NCBI GenBank assembly: GCA_030374735.1
Contig: JASCIV010000319.1
Coordinates: forward strand, 1-24,614
Length of the DNA: 24,614 nucleotides
DNA from: Gracilaria caudata
Lineage: Eukaryota; Rhodophyta; Florideophyceae; Gracilariales; Gracilariaceae
Direction of reading: 5' to 3'
The notes under the pieces are model-generated. The model saw only the letters and a program-made list of their open reading frames with translations, searched no databases and was not told the DNA's origin. This document shows, piece after piece, positions 8,545 to 18,221 of the stretch. Position 1 is the stretch's first letter, and each line of letters starts with the position of its first letter. The translations under genes were made by a program, and so were the position numbers.

Positions 8545-9000
8545 TTGCGATGTGTGGCAACGAAAGTTGCGTTGTGTCCGGATCATGGGACAGGACGGTG
8601 CGAATATGGGATGGGCGCAGCGGAGCGGCGGGAGGACATGAGCTCGTCGGTTCCGCGGCGTGGATGGAATGTGTGGTGTTAAGCCATGACGGAAGCCGCG
8701 TTGCGTGCGATTTACCATGGGACAAGACGGTATGAATATGAGACGGATAAAGCGGGGTAGCCGTTGCGGTACACAATTACAGGGCAGCCGTGCGTCGAAT
8801 GGCGAGGGATCATCCGTCTGACGAAATCGATACAACATGAAACCCGTCGGCATCTCTCTGGGATGCCGAGGGGTTGCATTTTGTATCGATTTCGTCAGAC
8901 GGAGATGGCAAGTTGTAGAAGGGGGACGGAGTGTGTGACGACGTCTAGCGACGCTGGACGGTACTCGTGCTGCGCGACGTATCTCCGTCGTGGATATCCC
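8545..9000 (+). pseudogene. Decayed WD40 fragment B'
   Basis: This is a remnant of an NLR-type WD40 C-terminus. The frame 8550-8735 reads CVVSGSWDRTVRIWDGRSG, followed by a partly degraded blade that stops at 8735. Beyond the stop, DNA-level matches to the last blade continue: TGCGTCGAATGGCG, then TGTATCGATTTCGTCAGACG, and the terminal ACGACGTCTAGCGACGCTGG. Fewer than three blades remain. An inverted duplication (8814-8902) interrupts the last blade. It lies in the gene B 3' region and no start or leader is present, so it is not a functional gene. Confidence 0.8.
8814..8902. repeat. Quasi-palindrome with 43-nt arms
   Basis: The arms are 8814-8856 and 8860-8902. The outer 22 bp pair perfectly and the remainder has about four mismatches. 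The right arm is the native WD40 sequence: the same TGTATCGATT-CGTCAGACGG order appears near 16511 in gene C. The left arm is therefore an extra inverted copy inserted beside it, as produced by template switching at a replication fork. Confidence 0.85.
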
Positions 9001-9640
9001 GAGGGCCGGAGGCGGCCGTGATATGCCACGAAGAAACTCGTCCTCCACCCGCAGTGTGGGTCCACACCGACTCGGGCTGAAGCTCGAGCGAACCGTGTGC
9101 GGCTCAGAATTTTCGGTTGAGAGAATTCACTGTAAATCATTGCCGACAGTGACCCGCGGTGATTGGTGCGCCAGCAGTCACTTGGGGTTGCACGTGACCA
9201 ACGCCTTTTTGCGCGGGATCAATTCCTACAGCCGCCCAATCAGATGCGAGCTACTGTGATGCTGAGTTTCGAGTTGGAGCTTGCGAAACGCGCGCCTTTT
9301 CGCGCCCCCGACATGCAGCTGCAAGCTCTCCGTCGCCGACGTGCTGGCTCTTCGGCGACGCCAGCGACGAGGCGGAAGCTGCCAGACAGAGATTTGGACC
9401 ATGCGTAAAAGCATGCGGAGCGATGAGCTGGCCTTATTCTGCGTCTGTCCGGGGCTCGCGCGCAAAGAGCCTTCTCTGCAACCCATCCGTCTCTCTGCGG
9501 TTGCTTTACGAGCGGAGCGTTGGTGGTGAGTACTGCGCAACGACGATATGCCGGTGGCCAAAATGTACGCCGCGGCCATTTTGCCAAAGATCTTGATGAA
9601 TCTGGCAGGTTATTGGGGTCATCAGAAAACGTCAATACAA
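9001..9640. other. Intergenic DNA between fragment B' and gene C
   Basis: No convincing gene is visible. Long minus-strand frames (for example 9635-9240) are Arg/Ala/Ser-rich and lack recognisable motifs. The GC-rich part at 9300-9500 has none of the WD40 or NB-ARC signals. The only structured piece is the CCAAT/CACGTG module near 9160. Confidence 0.5.
9160..9255 (+). promoter_or_regulatory. CCAAT/G-box module, copy 2
   Basis: GATTGG (9161-9166), CACGTG (9191-9196) and CCAATCAG (9236-9243) occur in the same order as at 562-639. The outer parts form an imperfect inverted repeat: TGATTGG-TGCGCCAGCAG facing CTACAGCCGCCCAATCA. It lies about 0.9 kb upstream of the gene C ATG, which is far for a core promoter in a compact genome. 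An enhancer or a small inverted-repeat element are both possible. Confidence 0.5.
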
Positions 9641-9784
9641 CAGAATGACAAGGACGCCCCTGCCCTGGAATAAGTCCTTCAGGTTACACAGAACGCACAA
9701 GCTTCCTCCATTACTGTCGAGTTGTCATTTTGAAGCATCGAGCCCCCGTTTCATAACAGATAAACTTCACGAGGGTACATACGA

Positions 9785-9832
9785 TGCGCTTGTCGGTGCG
9801 CTTGTCGGTGCGCTTGTCGGTTCGCTTGTCGA
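9785..9832 (+). repeat. 12-bp tandem repeat, four copies
   Basis: TGCGCTTGTCGG is repeated three times and followed by one variant copy (TTCGCTTGTCGA). Read in frame it gives ALVG-ALVG-ALVG-SLVD. The unit equals the blade-end codons (DALVGH) of the WD40 repeats, so it may be an expanded scrap of a WD40 unit, though nothing around it is recognisably WD40. Confidence 0.8.
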
Positions 9833-9899
9833 TGCGTCTATTGGCTATGATGTGTCATTCCGCTCATTTCTGACACGTCCTTGCTAGTACCAGAGCGTC

Positions 9900-10118
9900 G
9901 AGACGAAAGGCGTTGATCTTGCTCCTCTTGATTCGCTCTTCAACATCTGTCGTGCGTCCTTGTTCACCTTGTGCCTGCCCACATTGGTTCATTTGTTTCC
10001 TTCGAGTGCGCCTGTTTGTCATGCCCACCTTCCTGCGACTCTTCCTATTCCAAAGCAGTAACCTTTTCAAAGCGTACGCTAATGTCTCCTTTCTGCTTCC
10101 CGCGAAGTGTTTTCTGTC
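9900..10118 (+). promoter_or_regulatory. Leader/proximal promoter of gene C
   Basis: This is the paralogue of the gene B leader. Shared stretches include CATGCCCA-CTTCC-GCGACTC at about 10020 and TCATGACAAG across the start. The matching sequence fades upstream of about 9900, apart from the weak similarity near 9643-9700 to the inverted-repeat block at 3531. Confidence 0.55.
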
Positions 10119-11399
10119 ATGACAAGTTTGGTGCCCTTTGCAGATGTGCTCAAAGTATTGGAGCAGCTCCTGAGCAGTGTGAACATCTTCTTTGAACGTA
10201 AGGACATCGACGACGATAACCGTCGAACGCTTCGTCTGCTTGGGCGTCAGTACAGTGCGGCCTCTGAAATGATCAGAAGACTTCAGCAATCCTCTACTGA
10301 TTACATCACAGACGGAAGAATAAGCGTCTACGCGGCTACACTGGAAGAAAATGCTGAGGCCATCGCCGAACAGCAAAGACAACTCGAGAACCCAAAAATC
10401 TTGAAGATTCCCTTCAAACGCGTTAGGCGAACAAAGGATGTCCTCCAGCAGTGTGAAGATGATGTGAAGGAGTTCTTTGACTTCTTGAGTAGCCAAGACA
10501 CAGAAAGTCTCAAGACTGGACATGCAGCAGAACCTGCCGAGTATATGGCCCGTTGCAATGTTCCACACAACCCGCTCCGATTAACATTGGATTACAACTC
10601 GACTAGATGTGAGGGACAACTCAAGGCGGCGGTGTTGGATGAAAGCGGTGATATGGTAGTTGCCGTCGTCGCCTCCGGCCAAGGTGGTGTTGGCAAGACA
10701 TGTGCTCTGCGAGGACTCGCAACTGATAGAGATATCCAGCACAGATTTTCTGGTGGTATCCTGTACGTTCAACTTGGGCACGAGTCGAATATCCACACCA
10801 TCATCCAGGGAATCAGGGGAGCTGTGGCTTGCACAGGAGGAGGGGAACGTTTAGCTCGTAAGCTGGCAAAGTTGAACACGCTCCCCGAGACAGTGGGTGA
10901 AGCGTATCATTGGTTCGAGCCTCATGCATGTCTGTTCTTAATCGATGATATTTGGTGGGTGAATGATATTGATTCCGATGTGTTTACAATCTTGCGTACA
11001 ATGTTGAACAGCGAAAGTCGTCTAGTTTACACTTCTAGAGACAAACGATTTCTTCATCGGACAGATAGATTGATAGAGTTCAATGTCAAAGAAGCACGTG
11101 GCGAGCTTGCGAGCCATATGTTAGTGACGCATGCTGGGTTTGATTCGGACCTTGAGCTTGGTAGTGAGAACAAGGACGCTTTCGAAGCTATTCTTGGACT
11201 GTGCCAGGGACTGCCTCTTGCCCTTGGCATAAGTGGAGCATCTGTACTGCTCATCTCGCGTATGAAGCGTGCGAACGAGAAGCAAGATGCATGGTCTGAT
11301 TTCCATGACGATATCTTGTCGGGCAAAATGGATATTTTGGATGATCCTGTTAACCCTTGTCGGATACATGGAAGAGACCTCTTCCATGTAGGGTTTTTT

Positions 11400-11485
11400 C
11401 TGGAATAGGGTACATGGAAGAGCTCTTCCAGTTGGAAGAGCCCTCTTCCAACTGGAAGAGCCCTCTTCCATGTACCCTATTCCAG
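11400..11485. repeat. Left subterminal palindrome of the element
   Basis: This is an 86-bp near-perfect palindrome. The outer 23 bp (11400-11422 and 11463-11485) pair without mismatch. Inside them lie CTCTTCCAGTTGGAAGAG (11423-11440) and its exact inverse complement (11443-11460). Just outside, TACATGGAAGAG (11365-11376) pairs with CTCTTCCATGTA (11379-11390). The shared unit CTCTTCCA is repeated in both orientations and may be a transposase-binding motif. Confidence 0.9.
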
Positions 11486-12028
11486 CTCTTCCATGTATGA
11501 GATCCTCATAGAAATTACCAAGAATCAATTTTTGGTTCTATTGTCTCACATTGCTGGCACGCAGAAAACCGCTTTTCCCAACGCTCTGCGAAGCTGAATG
11601 TTTTATAGCACGCCAAACAAACAACCTTGTAACACTTCGAACAATATCTTTTAGAAGAATGCAAGCTCTAATTATATCAAAAGTGTAGAAAGGTAGTTTA
11701 TCCATCTGGAAAATCAATGGCTTGAAGCTTTACATTAGTAACAGAGCGGCATTCGCGAGGCTTTGCGCCGCGGTCTTGGAAGGCGCAGACGTGCAAAGAA
11801 CGGCTACGAACTTTATGCGTGCATATCGCATATCTCATAATAGAGGTTATGTTTGGAGCACCACACACATGGAATACTGTATCATAGCGCGTTACACAGT
11901 GACGCACAAAAATGTAGTTACTGCACTAAAAAGCTCAATAAATTCCGCTGCCTTACTGCGTTCTGTGGCGCAAAGATGTAGTTTGAGAATGCAGTGAAGA
12001 AGTTGACCAATTCGGCGCCTACTAGTCT

Positions 12029-12480
12029 GCATCACTACGGTTTGCATCAAGGAAGGTGCAGTGATATAAATGAGTTCTTTTCGCATCACTACGCTTTGCA
12101 TGAAGCAAAATGTAGTGATGCAGATAGTTTTTGAATCACCATCACTACGATTTGCACTCACCATTTCGTAGTGATGGAGATTTATCTTTGCTGGATCGCT
12201 GCGCTTAGCGCAATGCAAGGCGGAGTGATTCAATTGCTTTTCGGATAACTGGGCTTTTGCATCGAGCATGTCCAGCCGCTCGATATCACGAGCAGTGATG
12301 TAAATCATTTCTGTATCTGCATCCTTTCATTGCAGAAATCAAATCACAGTAATGCAGATGCAGCCAAGACACTGCTTACATAGACAAAAATTTAGACGCA
12401 TCACTTCGCCTTACGCTTTAAGCAGTGATGCGGCTGGGCCAGCTGCATCACTGCGCAAACCCCAAAGCAAAGTGATGCAG
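12029..12480. repeat. Array of hairpins built on GCATCACTRCG
   Basis: Perfect stems include GCATCACTAC (12083-12092) with 12112-12121, CCATCACTACGA (12139-12150) with 12166-12177, CGCATCACT (12397-12405) with 12424-12432, and CTGCATCACT (12443-12452) with 12471-12480. Weaker members are near 12031-12065 and 12194-12230. Each loop holds a TTTGC/GCAAA-like core or its remnant. Related GCATCCCTGCG words recur at about 12618 and 12961. This is a family of short foldback units inside the element, of unknown role. Confidence 0.8.
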
Positions 12481-12642
12481 TACTCTGAGCTCTACGATGT
12501 ACTGTAGATGAACGTTCTTTTCTTATATGCAATATGCAGAAAGAAAACGCTATACGATGACGTTCGCAACCCAAGCAAATTGCAATCTTGCGTTGGTCTT
12601 TGGTTGCTGTGTACTTGCATCCCTGCGAAAAGAAGTTAGCAC

Positions 12643-12767
12643 AGTGGGCGTCTCCTGAAATTAACTAATCGCAAAAACACAAACGAAACTTGTGGATTTG
12701 CAACGCCAACCGAGCACATTTTTGAATAAATGCAACGGGTGATTTTTGTTTTGAGGAGACGCCCAGT
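12643..12767. mobile_element. Nested 119-bp inverted-repeat insert (MITE-like)
   Basis: GGGCGTCTCCT (12646-12656) and its exact inverse AGGAGACGCCC (12754-12764) bound a 119-bp AT-rich piece. AGT flanks both sides (12643-12645 and 12765-12767) as a possible 3-bp target duplication. The piece has no coding capacity. It lies inside the larger TTAA-flanked element, so if real it is a nested insertion. The short duplication is weak evidence. Confidence 0.5.
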
Positions 12768-13572
12768 GATGCAACTACATCTATGTTTTTGTACTTTGCA
12801 TTCAGCAAAATGCAATGATCTAGCGACGCCCGTAATTCTGAGGCTTCTATTTTGCGCAGAGATGCAGCTTCATTTGCTGGCCTTCTGCGCAGAACAGTAA
12901 ATCTAGCACTGTGGGGCACATCGCTAGAGCCTTTTGCGTAGTGGCATAGCTTAATGGACTGCATCCCTGCGCTAATGAGGTAGTAATTAAATCAGAAGTG
13001 GTTTGTATCCGAAGGCGATTTGCACAGAAATGCCCAACGTAGATATTTCAATGCTAGCTGCATCGAAACGCATCCCTCGAGCCCAGTATGTCATTTACTC
13101 TGCTTCTTGTAGCTGCGTGATTGTGATTAGCGCAGCGATGCAGCTGCAAAAACGTAGCTAATGAGAAAAGTGGTCTTTACAGAGTATGATTGGTATAATT
13201 ACTGAAACCACATGCTTACTTTCATACCTTAACTACTTTAAAGACTTTCGAGAATACGGTTCCAGTCCTGCTTCAAGGGTTTTTTGGATTTCTACGCTGG
13301 CGAAAGCTTTCTTCATCGAGTTTTGGAGACTAAGTCTTTCTCTATTAGCATATTAAGAGCTCTTAGAAGAAGGAAACCTCGATACGAACATATTTTCTTT
13401 GTCTACTTGTGTCACTTAAAAGTAGACGAAGGTTATATAAGAAGTTTGTTTTACTATGCACGTTAGGATTCCTGGTTCTTTTTCGTGTCGATGAGATGTG
13501 CATATTAAAGAACCAGTGTTTTTGAGACAGACATCGTGCACAGCAATGTCAAAAGACCCAGTAGTGTGCACA

Positions 13573-13634
13573 TGGAAGAGCACCTCTTCCAGTTGGAAGA
13601 GGTGCTATTCCATTTGGAAGAGGTGCTCTTCCAA
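13573..13634. repeat. Right subterminal palindrome of the element
   Basis: TGGAAGAGCACCTCTTCCA (13573-13591) pairs with TGGAAGAGGTGCTATTCCA (13594-13612) with one mismatch, and a third related copy follows to about 13634. It uses the same CTCTTCCA unit as the left cluster but lies about 250 bp from the right end, against about 20-50 bp on the left. Confidence 0.8.
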
Positions 13635-15167
13635 AAAATTGGCCCAGAATTCCTGACAAAAGCCTGTTGCAGGGCTAAAAAGAGGGTTGCATGTTATCAC
13701 GCATATCTTGTAAACTAGTCTTATCTATTCAGTGGTATTGTATGTGATTGAAAGCCGAGACAAAGAGCTTTCATATGCACTTGATTTGAACGTCATAGAG
13801 AAAATAAGAAGAGTTTGGTGCTTAGTACAAAATCGCATTTTGAGTTATTTTTGGACCTATTCCATGTCCATCTGACAAGGGTTAAGGGGTATGGTACACT
13901 GCCAAAGATTGTTGACACGTCGTTGAGAGTTCTGCAGAGCCAGAATGCAAGCGCGAGGTATCCGGAATGGTTCCGGGCTCTGTGTGTTCTTCGGAAGAAG
14001 CAGAGCGTTCCCCTCCGCACTTTGCAACGGTTGTGGGATTTGAAACGTTTAGACGAAGCAGAGAAGGTGGTATACAAGCTATTTGATGTGTCTGTTGTGC
14101 AGGTATGGCGAGATAGTAACGGAATTTGCATGGAGCTACACGACTTGGTTCTAGATATTGCAATTCGGCAAGCTTCGGAGAAGCAAGAAACGCGAAAGTT
14201 CTTCCAAACTCTGGTCCGCAACTACATTCCAGTCGCACGCAGCGAATGGGTCTACGAGCAAGGTGAAGGTGGTGCTTTTACGGAGCAAACTGGAACTACA
14301 TCAAAACGAAGAAGGCGGTCGTTATTCAAGCAAGGAAAGCGGCCAAAGCTTCTCCGATTCGGACGAAACAAGGCAGCTAGAGATAAAAGAGAATCCGAAA
14401 CGCTGGAAGAGACATGTGAACAGGATATGGGGGTCGAAGCATGGTGGAATACTGAAGACGATGGATATCTTCATGATAATCTGTGTCGTTTTTTACTGCA
14501 CGCAGGCTATTCCGACCAGTTGCTAGGGCTACTGTCGAGACCACAATGGATTGTGAGGCGCTTAACGGAGGGTGGAATCCACCAGGTAGAGCAGGACATT
14601 GATTACGGAAAGGAAGCCATGCGTCTGAGAACACCTCGTGCTAAACACGTCACGCACCATTTGGAGAAGGCCCATCTTGATATGGTTTCTAGGGCCGCGC
14701 GGATGAGCTGGATTGCCGTAAACGAAAACCCATACCAAGTATGGTTCCGTTTGTATGGACATTTGGTGCGGTACGCACAGCGATGCGAGAGAACTCGAAG
14801 ATTCATCGATAACATCGAACGCTATGCACCGCGACCGTGGGCAAAACCATCAGTTGGATTTCTGGCGTCCGCAGAGGGAGCGGAAGTAGAGCTCATCAAA
14901 AGCTTCGGGAAAATTAAGAGTCTCTCTGCGAACGAGGATCAGGTGTGTTTTGTCTGGAGGTCCTATAACCGGGTGGGAGTCACACAGTACAAAAGAAGCA
15001 CTGGGCTTCAAAGGACACAGGAGTTGCTTTGCGATATAGAAGAGAATAGTTCCTGTTTCGCCGTCAGCGCCAACGGAAATCGAGTTGTGTCCGGGTTCAT
15101 TGATGGCAGGGTGAGATTATGGGACGGGCGCACCGGAGAGGAGGTGAGAGAAGACCTCGCCGGTCAC

Positions 15168-16440
15168 ACCGGGTGGGTGAGATGTGTGGCGGTGAGCAGC
15201 GATGGAAGTCGCGTTGTGTCCGGTTCAACCGACACCACGGTACGAATGTGGGACGGGCACAATGGGGAGGCACTGGGAGACGCGCTCGTCGGTCACAACG
15301 GAAGCGTTGCGTGTGTGGCGGTGAGCGGTGATGGGAGTCGCGTTGCGGCGGGATCATTTGACAGCACGGTGCGAATATGGGACGGGCGCAGCGGGAAGGC
15401 GGTGGGTGACGCACTCGTCGGTCATACCTCGTTTGTGACCTGTGTGGCGGTGAGCGGTGATGGAAGTCGCGTTGTGTCCGGATCAGACGACAAGACAGTG
15501 CGAATATGGGACGGGCGCAGCGGGGAGGCGGTAGGAAATGCACTTATTGGTCACACATATCCGGTTAAATGTATTGCCGTGAGCGGTGAGAAGGGTTGCA
15601 TTGTGTCCGGATCACTCGGCGAGAGGGTGTTTATATGGGACGGGCGCAGCGGAAAGGCGGTGGGAGACGGGTTCGTTGGTCACACCAGTTTGGTGCACTG
15701 TGTGGCCGTGAGCAATGATGGAACTCTCGTTGTTTCCGGATCACACGACAGGACGGTCCGAATATGGGACGTGCGCGGGAAAAAGGATTTGAGCATCTCG
15801 CGTGTTGATCAGAAACGCGAGATGAGTTATGTAGCTGTGAGTGGTGACGGGAGTCGCATTGTGGTGGGATCAGGCAAGAGGGTGCGAGTATTGGACGGTC
15901 GTAGCGGAAAGACGGTGGGCAAAGCGCTTTTTGGCTGTGAGGTGACGTGTGTGGCGGTGAGCGGTGACGGAGGTCGCGTTGTCTCGGGATCATACGACGA
16001 CAAGGTTCGAATATGGGATAGCAGCAGCGCAGAGACCTTGAGACGTGAAAAATACGCGCTCGTCGGTCATACCGCTACGGTAAGGTGCGTGGCAGTGAGT
16101 GTTGATGGTAGTCGCGTTGTTTCCGGATCTGACGACGGTACGGTGCGAATATGGGACGGACGCAGCGGAAAGGGGGTGGGAGACGCGCTCTTCGGACACA
16201 CTGATCGGGTGAGATGTGTGGCGGTGAGCGGTGATGGTAGTCGCGTTGTGTCCGGATCTGACGACAATACAGTACGTATATGGGATGGACGCAGAGGAAA
16301 GATGGTGGGAGACGCGCTCTTTGGGCACACCGATCGGGTGAATTGTGTGACGGTGAGCAGTGATCACGACAGTGATGGAGGTTGCGTTGTGTCCGGGTCT
16401 GACGACAAGACGGTACGAATATGGCACGGACAAAGCGGTG
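15168..16440 (+). repeat. 129-bp WD40 repeat array of gene C
   Basis: The framework matches gene B, but the array is less uniform. Units 2-4 and 9-10 are canonical 43-mers. Units 5-8 are degenerate (SLGERVFIWDG; DVRGKKDLSISRVDQ; a shortened GKRVRVLDG unit; a lengthened AETLRREKYALVGH unit), and unit 11 has a three-residue insertion (DHDSDGG). Blades in the middle of the array thus appear less homogenised than in gene B. Confidence 0.85.
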
Positions 16441-16781
16441 CAGCTGTTTCCGTGTTCAAGCACGGGGCAAAGGTGGATCGAGTGGCGGTGGACGCCGACC
16501 AGACGCATGTTGTATCGATTGCGTCAGACGGGCATGGAAAGTTGTGGGAGGGGGCGAAGCGTGTGATGACGTCTGGTGACGCTGCATGGCACTCGACACT
16601 GCGCGATCTGTCGCTGTCGTGGTCATCTGGCCGGCCGCTGGAAGATAGCGACGTGACTGAGAGGCTCCCCGACGGCACATTCCTGCTGCTCGCAACATCG
16701 TTTGACGATCTTCGCTTGTTCCGCGTTGGGGATATTTGTTTTTCAAGAGATTTTTCATCTTTGTGTAAAATAATTCGCTGA

Positions 16782-17210
16782 TCAAAGTTGAGCTCACGAC
16801 GGCGGCAGATCGTTCTTGCGGAGTGCAGTGATTGGTAACATTAGCCGATGGCCCTTCCCGAATCAGGAATCCAGATACGGCTTTCCCCAAGCCGACCAAC
16901 CAGATGTGAGCGGCAGAGATGAGCCCGAAATCAGCACCGCAGAATGCTTGGCACGCATCTTCCGCGAACGTGGGCCAAAGCACGGGCGGCAGTGGGACTT
17001 CTTCGGTTCTGTGCTTGTCCGACACCCTCGTGCGATGAGTGTCCTCTTTTCGCCAGCCCTCTTTGCTACTGCTGCTGTCACAATCAGTGCTGCTGTCACA
17101 ATCAGAGCCTCGAAGATATGGCAAGAATTCACCCTCTCCCGGAAATATATGGCACTGAAAGTGTACATTGTCGTGTCTGCTTACAGACAAACTGAGCTCA
17201 GATGATGACA
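16782..17210 (+). repeat. 3' flank of gene C, shared by the cluster
   Basis: This is non-coding DNA collinear with 2987-3275, with the longest identical tract over GTGGGACTTCTTCGGTTCTG. It has a local tandem duplication, in which GCTGCTGTCACAATCAG is repeated twice near 17080-17105. Small frames here are not preserved between copies and I do not call a gene. Confidence 0.7.
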
Positions 17211-18221
17211 TGGGATCAGGGATTAGGTCAAGTGAGAATGCTTTCGGTTTTATAAAAGGAAATGGTGACAAAGCTGTACGTGAACAAAACTGCATAATAT
17301 AAGCTTCTGAACTGCAACTGAAGGATATAGATATACAAACTTTTGAGCTGGAAATAGTAGGTTAGAACCATTATCCACTCTACCTCTCATGAATCCTTTT
17401 GATATAAATATAAGACATCGAGATGAACTTCAGTAGATAAATGACTATCGTTTATGCCTTTTTCTGTTTTTGAAGATTTTGTTCCAAGTGAGAGAATGCT
17501 GAAAGCGATCGCATGTAGTTTTTGGAGAGCCAATCCCAATCTAATTTATTGCGTTTCATCCCTGACTGGGTGTGTGTTTACCTGCAATGCACCGCTTGCA
17601 TCAATCTATGAAAGCTGCTCATTGGCTATGTTGGATACTTCCTCCCGCATTGATCATCCATAATACTATTTTGGACTGTCTTGTAATTCGCTTCACCAGT
17701 TTCCTGGCCTCGATTCGGTGCGTTTTTAGTGTTTAGAGAGCATTTTGAAATCCTCCGAAAAGTTTTATTCATGGCGATCATAAACAAAAAGAAAATTAGT
17801 GAAAAAAAGCTCGACGACAACGTATTCTTGGGACACCAGATCACAATTTCTGGCTTGCAAACGGCCTTTTACACCTCTTCTGGAGCTTTTTTGATCAAAA
17901 CAGAGGCTCAACCTGGACCAGTTAGAACATGACACAGATTGGGGCAAATTGCTGAAAAGAGAGAACAGGACGGAACCTAGCGCCTCGTTACAAGGACGTG
18001 TGTCTCCGAGACTCAGCTATAAGCTTCATAAATCACTTCTTTCTTGGGATTCGTTGTCGCATATGCGTGAAATCTAATATCTAATTCTTTCGCTCACAGC
18101 TCCTATCCAATGTTGGTTCTCTTCTTGTTGGTCCAATTAAAAGACCCTAAGAATAGAACGAAAGAACGTACGACTTTGAATTGTTTAAGTCATACATGGA
18201 GCATAAAATGATTACACTCTT
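17211..18221. other. AT-rich intergenic DNA
   Basis: The composition shifts to AT-rich. Short frames (for example 17454-17663 and 17729-17932) have no recognisable motif. No repeat shared with the rest of the window is visible. This stretch marks the right boundary of the NLR cluster. Confidence 0.55.

Larger units (their letters stand above)
11350..13885. mobile_element. PiggyBac-like non-autonomous element with TTAA duplications
   Basis: TTAA occurs at 11350-11353 and 13882-13885. The 2,528 bp between them start with CCCTTGTCGGAT-ACATGGAA and end with the inverse of CCCTTGTCAGATGGACATGG, giving imperfect terminal inverted repeats of about 23-25 bp. TTAA target duplication with CCC/GGG ends is the hallmark of the piggyBac superfamily, which excises precisely. 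No transposase is recognisable: the longest internal frames are under 140 codons with no DDD-type motif. The interior is AT-richer than the host gene. It would depend on a transposase from elsewhere. In gene B the equivalent codons are GTG AAA, so the TTAA target existed only in the C copy (GTT AAG). Confidence 0.88.
10119..16781 (+). pseudogene. NLR-like receptor C, interrupted by a TTAA-flanked element
   Basis: This is a full-length paralogue of the gene at 3997-8130. The first part (10119-11353) encodes the helical N-terminus and NB-ARC with P-loop GQGGVGKT (Lys193), CLFLIDDIWW and GLPLA. It then runs into the inserted element and stops at 11408 after about 18 foreign residues. The second part (13882-16781) resumes at GYGTLPKIVD and carries the LHD motif, the basic patch, the APAF-1-like helical region, twelve WD40 blades (about 15070-16550) and the terminal CKIIR. 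Without the element the frame is continuous: 1,376 codons plus stop, against 1,377 in gene B. Neither half has acquired a stop or frameshift, so the insertion is recent or the locus still works in some cells. The 3' frame has no ATG before the GICMELHDL segment (about 14130). Confidence 0.9.

Noticed and set aside
9240..9635. Overlapping GC-rich minus-strand frames upstream of gene C
   Set aside because: They are Arg/Ala-rich with no motif and have no counterpart upstream of gene B. GC-rich composition alone explains the lack of stops.
12029..12480. CRISPR-like array
   Set aside because: The repeats are inverted hairpins of irregular spacing and imperfect identity, with no constant-length spacers, in a eukaryotic-looking context and without cas genes.
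13815..14130. Independent gene starting inside the element and continuing into the WD40 half of gene C
   Set aside because: The open frame begins at TTG and its first residues are transposon end sequence. The first ATG is well inside the NB-ARC/winged-helix region, so this is read-through, not a designed start.
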